From NCBI GenBank assembly GCA_002366755.1, contig DFBV01000191.1, positions 1 through 6,876 of the forward strand: a DNA stretch of 6,876 nt. Direction: 5' to 3'. Below the pieces are notes generated by a model. That model had not been told where the DNA came from. It worked only from the letters and a program-made list of their open reading frames with translations, and ran no database searches. Below, one piece after another: positions 1 to 6,717 of the stretch. The stretch comes from Anaerolineales bacterium UBA3071 (GTDB taxonomy: Bacteria > Chloroflexota > Anaerolineae > UBA3071). Numbering within the stretch: position 1 is the first letter of the stretch; every line of letters starts with the position of its first letter. The position numbers and the translations under genes are program-made.

Positions 1-721
1 TGGGACGACCGGATACCTCAGCCACGATACTGTTCTTGTCCAGTTCACGCTCGAGCATATCAATGACGTTCTCCACGTAGCGTTCGCGCTCTTCACGCCG
101 CTGGGCAAGCAAGGTACCCAGCTCTTTGTATACATCCGGCCTCAGATAGCGGAAAGCCAGGTCTTCCAATGCCCACTTGATCTGCCAGACGCCCAGGCGG
201 TTGGCCAGCGGAGCGAAGATGTCCATGGTCTCCTGGGCAATGCGTTGGCGCTTTTCAGACGGCAATGCCCCCAGAGTCAGCATGTTGTGTAGACGATCGG
301 CCAACTTGATCAACACCACCCGCACGTCATCCGCTGTGGCCAGGATAAGCTTACGCAGACTCTCTGCCCTTCGCAGGTCTCCAGACGCGCCTGCCGGTTG
401 GCCGATTTGGCCCAATTTCGTGACCCCGTCCACCAGAGTCGCGATGTTCGGGCCAAAGGCTCTATGGATGTCGGCGGAGGTGTACTCTGTGTCCTCGGGA
501 ACGTCGTGGAGCAAGGCAGCAGCGATGGTTTCCGTGTCCATGTGCAAGTTGGCCAGGATGGCAGCGACGTTCAAGGGGTGGATGATGTAGGCTTCTCCGC
601 TGATGCGCTCCGCGTTCGCGTGCGCGTCACAGGCCATCTCATAGGCGCGACGAATCAGCTCAACATCCTCGGGTGGTAGATTGGACGGCAGCTTTTCCAG
701 CAAGCCCTCGAATGTCATCAT
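1..721 (-). CDS. relA: Bifunctional (p)ppGpp synthetase/hydrolase Rel/SpoT, N-terminal part (3' end beyond window)
   Basis: This gene makes and degrades the stringent-response alarmone (p)ppGpp in the cytoplasm. The 240 visible codons hold the HD hydrolase domain. Its metal and catalytic residues are intact: H48 in the YIIHPLNVA segment, H72-D73 and E76-D77 in LLHDVPEDT, and D142 and N146 in LADRLHNML. Hydrolase activity is therefore expected, which argues for a Rel/SpoT type and against a synthetase-only RelA. The helical segment DIFAPLANRLGVWQIKWALEDLAF follows in two typical blocks, and the window ends in VSGRP, where the family normally continues with a KHxYSIYxKM-like motif at the start of the synthetase domain. 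Synthetase, TGS and ACT domains lie outside the window, so synthetase activity cannot be judged. The start is Met-Met at 721, directly after an in-frame TAG at 724-722; GGAG at 734-731 lies 9 nt upstream. It is divergent from the endonuclease III gene. Confidence 0.95.
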   Translation of the reverse strand, partial: MMTFEGLLEKLPSNLPPEDVELIRRAYEMACDAHANAERISGEAYIIHPLNVAAILANLHMDTETIAAALLHDVPEDTEYTSADIHRAFGPNIATLVDGVTKLGQIGQPAGASGDLRRAESLRKLILATADDVRVVLIKLADRLHNMLTLGALPSEKRQRIAQETMDIFAPLANRLGVWQIKWALEDLAFRYLRPDVYKELGTLLAQRREERERYVENVIDMLERELDKNSIVAEVSGRP

Positions 722-730
722 CTATTGCTT

Positions 731-734
731 CTCC
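731..734 (-). promoter_or_regulatory. Ribosome binding site of rel
   Basis: GGAG on the minus strand sits 9 nt before the ATG at 721 and 12 nt before the second ATG at 718. This favours the first of the two tandem ATG codons. An in-frame TAG at 724-722 excludes any longer start. Confidence 0.6.
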
Positions 735-742
735 ACAAGACC

Positions 743-771
743 ATTATAGCTCAAAACGTAAGTCCGCGCAA
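743..771 (-). promoter_or_regulatory. Sigma70-type promoter for rel
   Basis: On the minus strand, TTGCGC (771-766) is followed after 17 bp by a perfect TATAAT (748-743). The predicted transcript start is near 736, only about 15 nt before the Met-Met start, so the leader is very short and carries the GGAG at 734-731 almost at its 5' end. The -35 is weak but the spacing is ideal. Confidence 0.7.
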
Positions 772-833
772 TCGTTGCCGTGGGGACTGCCCGCCCCCGC
801 CAGGCGCAGAATGAGCCCTTGAGCACGGGGCAG

Positions 834-861
834 TTGTCAAACGGAGAGCCTGTGGTATAAT
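834..861 (+). promoter_or_regulatory. Sigma70-type promoter for the endonuclease III gene, with extended -10
   Basis: TTGTCA (834-839) is followed after 16 bp by TATAAT (856-861). The bases TGG at 853-855 add the TGn extension of an extended -10 element. The predicted start is near 868, which gives a leader of roughly 77 nt before the ATG at 945. It points away from the rel promoter at 743-771, and the two -35 elements are about 60 bp apart. Confidence 0.75.
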
Positions 862-944
862 CCATGCCGACCCTCAGCAAGCAGTAGCAAACGATGGCTG
901 AAGTGCAATTGGAGAGTGTTTCTGTTTGAAAGGCATAGGGGTGA

Positions 945-1643
945 ATGCGGAGCCAGGCAACAACATCTGATAGCGAGCTGCGATCCAAAGCAGAGACCAT
1001 CTACCGCCTACTGGTGGAGGAGTACGGCCAACCCACCTGGCGGCTCCATTACGATCCAGTGAGCGAGCTGGTGCTCACTTTCCTCTCGCAGAATACCAGC
1101 GACGTCAACTCGCACCGCTCCTTCGAACAGCTCAAAGCCCGCTACCCGACGTGGGAAGCGGTGATCGCCGCACCCACAGAGGAACTGGCCGACACCATCC
1201 GCTCCGGTGGGCTGGCGGACATCAAAGCGCCTCGCATTTGGGGGGCGCTGCAGCGCATCCAGGAAGAGCGGGGCGAGTTCAACCTGCACTTCTTGACCGA
1301 CCTGCCCTTGGAGGAAGCAAAACAGTGGCTTACCTCGCTGAAGGGGATCGGTCCCAAAAGCGCAGCCATCGTGCTGCTCTTCTGCTTCGGCAGGCCCCTT
1401 TTCCCCGTGGACACCCACGTGTTTCGCATCAGCCACCGGTTGGGCTTCGTCTCTCCCAAGACCAGTCGCGAGCAGACGCAGACAGTGTGGGAAGCTTTGG
1501 TTTCGGCCGACCTCTACTACCCCTTACACCTGAACCTCATCACGCACGGCCGCCGGGTGTGCAAGGCCGGCAACCCCCTCTGCGCCATCTGCGTGCTGCA
1601 GTCGCATTGTGACTGGTACATTGGTACGCTGGCAAACCCGTAA
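945..1643 (+). CDS. nth: Endonuclease III family DNA glycosylase/AP lyase (HhH-GPD with [4Fe-4S])
   Basis: This is a base-excision-repair enzyme that removes damaged bases and cleaves the resulting abasic site. The 232-residue protein has the complete HhH-GPD fold. Its helix-hairpin-helix LKGIGPKSA (132-140) carries K138, aligned to the catalytic lysine of E. coli Nth, and D156 in the PVDTH motif is the catalytic aspartate. The C-terminal cluster is C206-X6-C213-X2-C216-X5-C222, the classical [4Fe-4S] loop. The early motif LSQNTSD replaces the LSAQ-type motif of E. coli Nth, placing it in a broader endonuclease III-like subfamily, so its exact substrate is uncertain. The ATG at 945 follows an in-frame TGA at 942-944 and is the only good start; the purine-rich AGGGGTG just before it is unusually close for a ribosome binding site. 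The last nine codons (WYIGTLANP and stop) lie in an octamer repeat array. Confidence 0.92.
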   Translation: MRSQATTSDSELRSKAETIYRLLVEEYGQPTWRLHYDPVSELVLTFLSQNTSDVNSHRSFEQLKARYPTWEAVIAAPTEELADTIRSGGLADIKAPRIWGALQRIQEERGEFNLHFLTDLPLEEAKQWLTSLKGIGPKSAAIVLLFCFGRPLFPVDTHVFRISHRLGFVSPKTSREQTQTVWEALVSADLYYPLHLNLITHGRRVCKAGNPLCAICVLQSHCDWYIGTLANP

Positions 1644-1715
1644 GTTGGTTGGCCGACTGGGGTGATAGAGCCCAATGTACCAGTTTACCAATTTGCCAGT
1701 CTACCGATGTGCCAA
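1612..1715. repeat. Octamer repeat array in inverted arrangement at a convergent junction; possible bidirectional terminator
   Basis: The unit is YTGGYANA. Three clear plus-strand copies occupy 1613-1636 (CTGGTACA, TTGGTACG, CTGGCAAA), with a degenerate copy after them. Five contiguous copies on the minus strand occupy 1715-1676 (TTGGCACA, TCGGTAGA, CTGGCAAA, TTGGTAAA, CTGGTACA). The two blocks form a perfect 13-bp inverted repeat, 1612-1624 against 1672-1684, with a 47-nt loop. The stop codon of the endonuclease gene (1641-1643) lies between the arms, and the stop of the transporter gene (1703-1701) lies inside a repeat unit. No T-run follows either arm, so this is not a textbook intrinsic terminator. 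Confidence 0.8.
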
Positions 1716-3074
1716 CTCCTCCCGACGCTGACGCATTTGCGCCCGCAGGCGGGCCGCATCGCGAGGATAGACGACGTAGAGCAAGCCGTAGATAAGCCCA
1801 CCGAAAAGCCAGGGGAGTGGGATGGTGTACAGAAGTGCAGTCGTCAGCCCCAGGCGGTCAGCTAGACTGCCGGCTAGCAGCCCAGCCAGGGCTGACACGC
1901 CTCCTTCGATGAACTTGAGCGACGCGAAGGCGCTGCTGCGCAGTTCCGGCGGCACCACGTTCTGGATCATGGGCTGCAGACTGCCGGGGCCGGTCCAGTT
2001 GGTGAAAACGGCGGCGAAGAAAGCCAGGGCGAAGAAGGCCATCCCTCCCAGGTTCGAGGTCAGGATGAAGTAGCCGAAGGGTACGCCGGAGAGCAGCGAG
2101 AGCTGTCCCACCAGCCCCCGCCCGTAACGGGGCAGGCGACGGTCCAGCCAATCCCCCAGGCAACCTCCCAACAGGCTGCCAAAGACCGCCCCCAGAGCGA
2201 TGCCAGCGCCCATCAGTGGAGCGCTCCCCCGCGGGTGCCTCAGCGTCAGATAGGCAGCCATCCCCTTGACCTCTACCAGCCAGGTGTTCATCATCGAGCC
2301 CAACACCACATAGGGCATGAGACCGAAGATGCCTTCGGCGTAAGCTACCCACAGGGTGGGGATGCGCACGATCTTCAGGAGATCGCCCGGGCGGATGACA
2401 AAACGCTGCGCGGCCTCAGGGGTGATGGCAGCAGCCAGTTCCGGTTCGGCCGCGCCGCGCGGCGGTTCGTGCACGAAGAGGGCAATGACCAGCCCCGAGA
2501 GGAGGCTGGCCAGCCCCAGGCCGATGAAGCCATATCGCCAGAGGTGGGGGTGGGCGGCGAGCCCCAGCCCCAGTATGCCAACGATAATGCCCAGGGTTCC
2601 CACGGCGTAGAGCGTGCCCACCGCCCTGCCCCGCTCGTGGGGGCCGAAGAGGTCAGCGATGAGGGAGAAAGTGGCAGGCATCAGGCAGCCCAGACCCAAC
2701 CCCGAGAGCACCCGAAGCCAGAACAACTGCCCAAAGGACTGGGCCAGCCCGCAGGCTAGAGTCCACAGCCCCCAGATGCCCGTGCCAAAGACGATGACCC
2801 ACTTGCGGCGTAAGCGGTCGGCGGCGTAGCCCCAGAAGGGCATGCTGACGGTCTGCAGCATGTTGCGGGCTGTGGCGATCAGGCCCAGGTGCGCGTAGGA
2901 GAGACCCCACAACCGCTTGATGACAGGGAAGAGGATAGCCAGGGCTTGCCCCTCTCCCTGGTCAATGAAGTGGCCGAAGCTGAGCGCGGCCAGCATACCC
3001 CAGCGGCGCCGGGCGAAGCGGGCTTCCACGTCTTCCGATGGTGACGCCGTTCGGAGCGCCATACCTTGCTCCAT
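1701..3074 (-). CDS. Major facilitator superfamily transporter, 12 TM
   Basis: This is an inner-membrane secondary transporter of 457 residues, a normal size for a 12-helix MFS protein. The N-terminal half runs to about residue 202 and the C-terminal half from about 240, joined by a polar central loop (203-238, GAAEPELAAA region). The loop between TM2 and TM3 has the MFS motif A, G82-Y-A-A-D86-R-L-R-R90-K, and a second copy is visible in the other half as G-G-C-L-G-D308-W-L-D-R-R (303-313). The FGPHERGRA segment (143-151) after TM4 is also typical. The substrate cannot be read from the sequence. ATG at 3074 is preferred because AAAGGAA at 3088-3082 is 7 nt upstream; Met5 is an inferior alternative. 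It lies 49 bp behind the Rad50-like gene on the same strand, so it is probably co-transcribed. Its last codons (ELAHR and stop) run through the octamer repeat. Confidence 0.9.
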   Translation of the reverse strand: MEQGMALRTASPSEDVEARFARRRWGMLAALSFGHFIDQGEGQALAILFPVIKRLWGLSYAHLGLIATARNMLQTVSMPFWGYAADRLRRKWVIVFGTGIWGLWTLACGLAQSFGQLFWLRVLSGLGLGCLMPATFSLIADLFGPHERGRAVGTLYAVGTLGIIVGILGLGLAAHPHLWRYGFIGLGLASLLSGLVIALFVHEPPRGAAEPELAAAITPEAAQRFVIRPGDLLKIVRIPTLWVAYAEGIFGLMPYVVLGSMMNTWLVEVKGMAAYLTLRHPRGSAPLMGAGIALGAVFGSLLGGCLGDWLDRRLPRYGRGLVGQLSLLSGVPFGYFILTSNLGGMAFFALAFFAAVFTNWTGPGSLQPMIQNVVPPELRSSAFASLKFIEGGVSALAGLLAGSLADRLGLTTALLYTIPLPWLFGGLIYGLLYVVYPRDAARLRAQMRQRREELAHR

Positions 3075-3081
3075 TTTTTCG

Positions 3082-3088
3082 TTCCTTT
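3082..3088 (-). promoter_or_regulatory. Ribosome binding site of the MFS gene
   Basis: AAAGGAA on the minus strand, 7 nt before the ATG at 3074. It fixes the start at Met1 rather than at Met5 (MALRT), which has only AAGG one base upstream. Confidence 0.65.
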
Positions 3089-3105
3089 CGTGTCCCTGGC
3101 TACCG

Positions 3106-3119
3106 GAGGAGATCTCCTC
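3106..3119. repeat. 14-bp perfect palindrome in the rad50-MFS gap
   Basis: GAGGAGATCTCCTC is its own reverse complement and occupies much of the 49-bp space between the Rad50-like stop codon (3126-3124) and the transporter start (3074). With no loop it is a poor RNA hairpin. It could be a dimeric protein site or chance; the sequence alone does not decide. Confidence 0.4.
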
Positions 3120-3123
3120 TTGT

Positions 3124-5676
3124 TCAACGCAGTGAAACCTGTGACCCCTGAGCGGTCTTTACCACGTCTATGCGCACGGGGAACATGTCCTTCAATTCGT
3201 CGATGTGGGTGATGACCAGGATGCGATCGAAGTCCTCCTTGATGGCGTTGATGGCCTCCACCAGCCGCTCCCGACCCTGCGTATCCTGGGTGCCGAATCC
3301 TTCGTCAATGAACAGGGTTCGCAGTTGCGCGCCGGCGCGGCGGGCCAGCAGCTTGGAGATGGCGATGCGCAAGGCGAAGTTGATCCGGAACGCCTCCCCG
3401 CCGGAGAAAAGGTTGTAGTTGCGCGGTCCCAGCTCGTCAGCGATGATGATGTCCAGCGTCTCCTGTACGGTGCCCTTCTTCAGCTTCCGCTGCGTATCCA
3501 ACTGCACGCTCATGCGCCCGTCGCTCATGCGGCTCAGCAAGCGGTTGGCCTCGGCCTCGATCTCCGGCAGCGCAGCCTCGATGATCATGGCCTGCAAACC
3601 CCGCCGCCCGAAGGCTTCGCGCAGTTCCTCGTAGATGGCTTGCACTTCCGCCGCTTCCCGCTGCGCTACCTGCTTGACCTTCCGCTCTTTCGCCAGCCGG
3701 TGACAGGTGTCCACACGCTGACGTGCCGCTCCCAGTCGCAGTCTGGCCTGCCGCTCTTGTCCCTCGATCGCTTCGACCTGTTGCGTCGCCACGGCCAGCC
3801 TGCTGGAGACCTCGGGCAAGCGGCTCACGGCGGCGGCCAGTTCGTCCCGCTTGGCCTCGTCGTCGGCCAGCGTCTCCTGCCAGCGGGTTTGCCGCTTCTG
3901 AAAGGCGGTCACCTGCTCACGCGCCGCTTTCACCTGTTCGGAGGCCAGGTCCAACTTCCGCTTTCGTGTCTCCCAATCGGACAAAGCAGCCGCCTGCGCC
4001 CGCGCCTTCTCGTGCGCCGTCTCGTCGTAGCCCAGTTCTTGCAGCTTGGTCAATACCGCCGCCAGGTGCTCCTGCTCCGCTGGAGCGAAGTCGTGTGTCT
4101 TCAGCCGGGCCTGCAGCGCGGCCAACTCAGCCTCGACGTTGCTCGCTTCCTGCGCGGCCGCTTCGCCATCGTCTACCTTCGTCTGCGCCTCCGCCAGCCT
4201 CCGCTGTTGAGCAGGTAAGGCTCGCAGTGCCCGCGCCAGCACTCCATCCTCTTTTCGCAGTTCGACTTCCTGCGCCGCCTGGGTCTCCAGCCGCTCCTTG
4301 TTCGCCCGCCATTGATCTCCCTTGGCCTTGCCTTCGGCCTGGAAATCGGCCAGCAGTTGCTCGCGGTGCGCTTTGTCTAGCGGCTGCTGACAGAGGGGGC
4401 AGGCCGCATCTTCGGTTTTCTGCAACAGTTCGATCTTCTCTTTCAGATCGTCCATCTCGGCCCGCAGTTGCTCGTTTTGCGCCTTGAGCGTTGCCGCCTC
4501 CTCGGCCAGCGCGGCCAGTTCCTCGCGCTGCGCTTCCCGCTTCTCCTGCTGCTTTTCCAGCTCCGCCAGCATCGCCTGTGCTTTGGCCAACGGTACTTTT
4601 TGCACCTCGCCCGCCTGCACACGAGCCCGCAGATTGTTGACCTGGGCCTTCACTCTCCCCAGTTCTTCCGACAGTTTGCCCTTTGCCTCGCCGATGGCCT
4701 TATCCAGTTGACGACGCTCCTCCATGAGCGGCCTCTGCGCGGCCAGTTTAACATTCCAGCCCTCGCCTGCCTCCCGCGCCGCCAGCAGTTCCGCGTACTT
4801 CGCCTCGATCTCCTCTCGCTGCGCCAGCGTCTCCTCGCAACTGGCCACCTGCGCTTGTGCGGAGCGCAGTTGCTCGGCGATCTCCGCCAGTTCTCGTTCC
4901 CCCTGCGCCAACCGTGTCTTCAACTCTTCTAATTGTTGCTGTTGATGGAGGAGGGTTTGCCGAGCCATTTGCAGTTGCTTTTGCTCCGCCTCTGCATTGC
5001 GCAGTTGCTCGCCCAACTCGGTCGTTGCCGCCTCAGCTTCCTGCAATTGCGCTTCGTATTCCGGCAGCCGTTCTAACTCTCGGTCTATCTCCCGGATCTG
5101 GGCGGTGAGCTCCGCCGCCTCCTGCGCCTTGGCCTTGGCCCGCACCTTGGCCCGCTCTGCGTACTCATCGTAGATGCTCAGCCCCAGGATCTCGCCCAGG
5201 ATGCGCTTGCGTTCGCCCGGCGGCTTGGTGGTGAACTCGTCGGCCCGTCCCTGCACCAGGAAGGCGGAGTTGATGAATGTCTCGTAGTCCATGCGCAGCA
5301 GGTCGATGATCTTGGCCTGCGTCTGGCGGATGGTGGGCTCGGTGAGCGGGAGGTAGCGGCCATCGGCCCACCCTTGCAGCTCCAGCACCGACTGCCCGCG
5401 CCGGCTGTCCCGCTTGCGGATCGCGCGATAGCGGTGAGGGCCGAGCTGGAATTCCAGCTCCACCTCCATTTCCGTCTGGCCCAGGTGGATCAACTGGTCG
5501 TCGCGGGTGGCGCGAGCCTTGCCCCACAGCGCCCAGGTCATGGCGTCCAGAAGGGCCGACTTGCCGTGGCCGTTGTCGCCGGCCAGGCAGGCCAGGTGGA
5601 GGCCGCGCAGGTCCAGCGGCGGCACGTTGTCGCGGTAGCACATGAAGTTGTGCACTCGGAGTTCAAGAGGGATCAT
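3124..5676 (-). CDS. sbcC: SbcC/Rad50-type SMC-like ATPase with zinc hook
   Basis: This is the ATPase subunit of the SbcCD (Mre11-Rad50) nuclease, which handles double-strand ends and hairpins. In 850 residues the N-terminal half-ATPase has Walker A G33-D-N-G-H-G-K39-S40 and a Q-loop at Q142 in SAFLVQGRADEF. Coiled coil runs from about 175 to 420. The apex zinc hook is C426-P-L-C429 (DNA 4401-4390), followed by the return coil to about 690. The C-terminal lobe has the signature NLFSGGEAFRINFALR (F757-S-G-G-E761), Walker B TLFIDEGFG with D791 and E792, the D-loop GTQD, and H824 in ITH. All ATPase motifs are intact. At 850 residues it is shorter than E. coli SbcC and nearer the size of archaeal Rad50. 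The ATG at 5676 directly follows an in-frame TAA. No SbcD/Mre11 nuclease gene adjoins it: upstream is a divergent gene, and downstream is the MFS transporter. Confidence 0.94.
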   Translation of the reverse strand: MIPLELRVHNFMCYRDNVPPLDLRGLHLACLAGDNGHGKSALLDAMTWALWGKARATRDDQLIHLGQTEMEVELEFQLGPHRYRAIRKRDSRRGQSVLELQGWADGRYLPLTEPTIRQTQAKIIDLLRMDYETFINSAFLVQGRADEFTTKPPGERKRILGEILGLSIYDEYAERAKVRAKAKAQEAAELTAQIREIDRELERLPEYEAQLQEAEAATTELGEQLRNAEAEQKQLQMARQTLLHQQQQLEELKTRLAQGERELAEIAEQLRSAQAQVASCEETLAQREEIEAKYAELLAAREAGEGWNVKLAAQRPLMEERRQLDKAIGEAKGKLSEELGRVKAQVNNLRARVQAGEVQKVPLAKAQAMLAELEKQQEKREAQREELAALAEEAATLKAQNEQLRAEMDDLKEKIELLQKTEDAACPLCQQPLDKAHREQLLADFQAEGKAKGDQWRANKERLETQAAQEVELRKEDGVLARALRALPAQQRRLAEAQTKVDDGEAAAQEASNVEAELAALQARLKTHDFAPAEQEHLAAVLTKLQELGYDETAHEKARAQAAALSDWETRKRKLDLASEQVKAAREQVTAFQKRQTRWQETLADDEAKRDELAAAVSRLPEVSSRLAVATQQVEAIEGQERQARLRLGAARQRVDTCHRLAKERKVKQVAQREAAEVQAIYEELREAFGRRGLQAMIIEAALPEIEAEANRLLSRMSDGRMSVQLDTQRKLKKGTVQETLDIIIADELGPRNYNLFSGGEAFRINFALRIAISKLLARRAGAQLRTLFIDEGFGTQDTQGRERLVEAINAIKEDFDRILVITHIDELKDMFPVRIDVVKTAQGSQVSLR

Positions 5677-5692
5677 TTACTCACTCACTCTA

Positions 5693-5722
5693 TTGGTCAA
5701 CGGGCGACAAACAGGGTATAAT
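5693..5722 (+). promoter_or_regulatory. Probable sigma70-type promoter for the 5818 gene
   Basis: TTGGTC (5693-5698) is followed after 18 bp by a perfect TATAAT (5717-5722). The predicted start is near 5729, giving a leader of about 90 nt to the ATG at 5818. No equally good promoter was found on the minus strand for the Rad50-like gene; a TATACC at the same place lacks a -35. Confidence 0.6.
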
Positions 5723-5817
5723 CTCGTCTCTTCCCCGACTCTCCTTGCAACCATTGCCCGTGATCGGGGTTCTAGCAAGCGAGAGTGATCGCCGAAACGG
5801 AAAGGATGGCAAAGCCT

Positions 5818-6717
5818 ATGAAACGAGTGGTCAGCGTCAGCTTAGGCAGTTCCAGGCGGGATCATCGTCTGGAACTGGAATTGTTGGGACAGCCGGTGCT
5901 CATTGAGCGTATCGGCTGCGACGGAGATGTAGCACGCACCCGTCAACTCTATCGTGAACTGGACGGCAAGGTGGATGCCTTCGGCGTCGGCGGCATGGAC
6001 TTGGGGTTGCGGGTGTACGACAAGTACTACCCCCTCCACGCCGCTCGCAAGACAGTGCAAGATGTGCAGCAGACACCATTGGTGGATGGCGACGGCGTGC
6101 GCGGCATCGTGGAGCGGGGGGTGATGCAGCGGGTGGAGGCAGAAATCGGCGACGAGCTGCATCCCAAGCGGGCCATGATCACCACCGCCGTGGATCGCTT
6201 CGACATGGCGCTGTCGTTCCACGATGCTGGCTACGATACGGTCTATTGCGATCTCATGTTCTCCCTGGGGTTGCCCATTCCCATCAGAACATTGCGCACG
6301 CTGCGCATCGTGGCAGCAACGCTGTTACCTGTCCTGGGGCACCTGCCCTTCAGCATGCTCTATCCCATAGGAGAGAAGCAGGACATCATTGTGCCCAAGT
6401 GGGAGCGCTGGTACCGTTGGGCCACGGTCATCGCTGGCGACTTCAACTACATCAGGCGGCACATTCCGGAGCGGCTGGATGGCAAGAGCATCGTCACCAA
6501 CACCACCACCCCCGAGGATATGGAGATGCTGCGCCAGCGGGGCGTCAAGTACCTGATCACCTCAACGCCGCGCCTGGAGGGGCGCACCTTCGGCACTAAC
6601 GTTATGGAAGCGCTGCTCGTCGCTTTGGCGGGCAAAGGTCGTCCCCTCAGCCACGAGGAGGTGCTAGAGATGATGCAGCAGGTGGACATCAGTCCGACGA
6701 TTGTGCGGCTAAACTAG
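5818..6717 (+). CDS. Conserved protein of uncertain function (relatives annotated as quinate 5-dehydrogenase)
   Basis: The 299-residue protein begins MKRVVSVSLGSSRRDH, which I recognise as the start of a conserved family in Firmicutes and Chloroflexi that databases often label quinate 5-dehydrogenase. I do not see a clear GxGxxG nucleotide-binding motif or shikimate dehydrogenase signatures, so that label should not be read as a function. Conserved-looking blocks are AFGVGGMDL (about 55-63), PLVDGDGV (87-94), VDRFDMALSFHDAGYDTVYCDLMFSLGLP in two pieces (about 125-153), TNTTTPED (228-235) and TPRLEGRTFGTNVMEA (250-265). The segment around 165-182 is hydrophobic but too short and broken to call a membrane helix. 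The start at 5818 fits the family N-terminus, with AAGGA at 5802-5806, 11 nt upstream. In-frame alternatives are GTG at 5785 (310 residues) and ATG at 5806, which has GGAAAGG directly abutting. It is divergent from the Rad50-like gene, and its stop is the first base block of the decamer repeat. Confidence 0.8.
   Translation: MKRVVSVSLGSSRRDHRLELELLGQPVLIERIGCDGDVARTRQLYRELDGKVDAFGVGGMDLGLRVYDKYYPLHAARKTVQDVQQTPLVDGDGVRGIVERGVMQRVEAEIGDELHPKRAMITTAVDRFDMALSFHDAGYDTVYCDLMFSLGLPIPIRTLRTLRIVAATLLPVLGHLPFSMLYPIGEKQDIIVPKWERWYRWATVIAGDFNYIRRHIPERLDGKSIVTNTTTPEDMEMLRQRGVKYLITSTPRLEGRTFGTNVMEALLVALAGKGRPLSHEEVLEMMQQVDISPTIVRLN

Noticed and set aside
864..887. Seven-codon open frame MPTLSKQ just after the -10 box
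   Set aside because: Its ATG lies before the predicted transcript start, so it would not be transcribed from that promoter.
894..929. Upstream 11-codon open frame MAEVQLESVSV in the endonuclease leader
   Set aside because: It faintly resembles an ABC ATPase N-terminus, but it has no ribosome binding site and is far too short to support a remnant gene or leader peptide.
722..1000. Minus-strand 92-codon open frame
   Set aside because: It covers both divergent promoters and the antisense start of the endonuclease gene, has no ribosome binding site and shows no recognisable motif.
1612..1715. CRISPR-like or mobile-element-end interpretation of the octamer array
   Set aside because: Units are 8 bp with no spacers, and there is no transposase, target duplication or cas gene nearby.
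1662..1865. Plus-strand 67-codon open frame with a repetitive N-terminus (NVPVYQFASLPMCQ)
   Set aside because: The repeated look is the octamer array translated, and the rest is antisense to the transporter gene.
3205..4487. Long plus-strand open frames (337 and 254 codons) opposite the Rad50-like gene
   Set aside because: They are antisense to a fully supported protein with all expected motifs; rich in Leu/Arg/Pro/Gln as expected for G+C-rich shadow frames.
5842..6222. Minus-strand 126-codon open frame opposite the 5818 gene
   Set aside because: Antisense shadow, His-rich low-complexity composition and no start signal.
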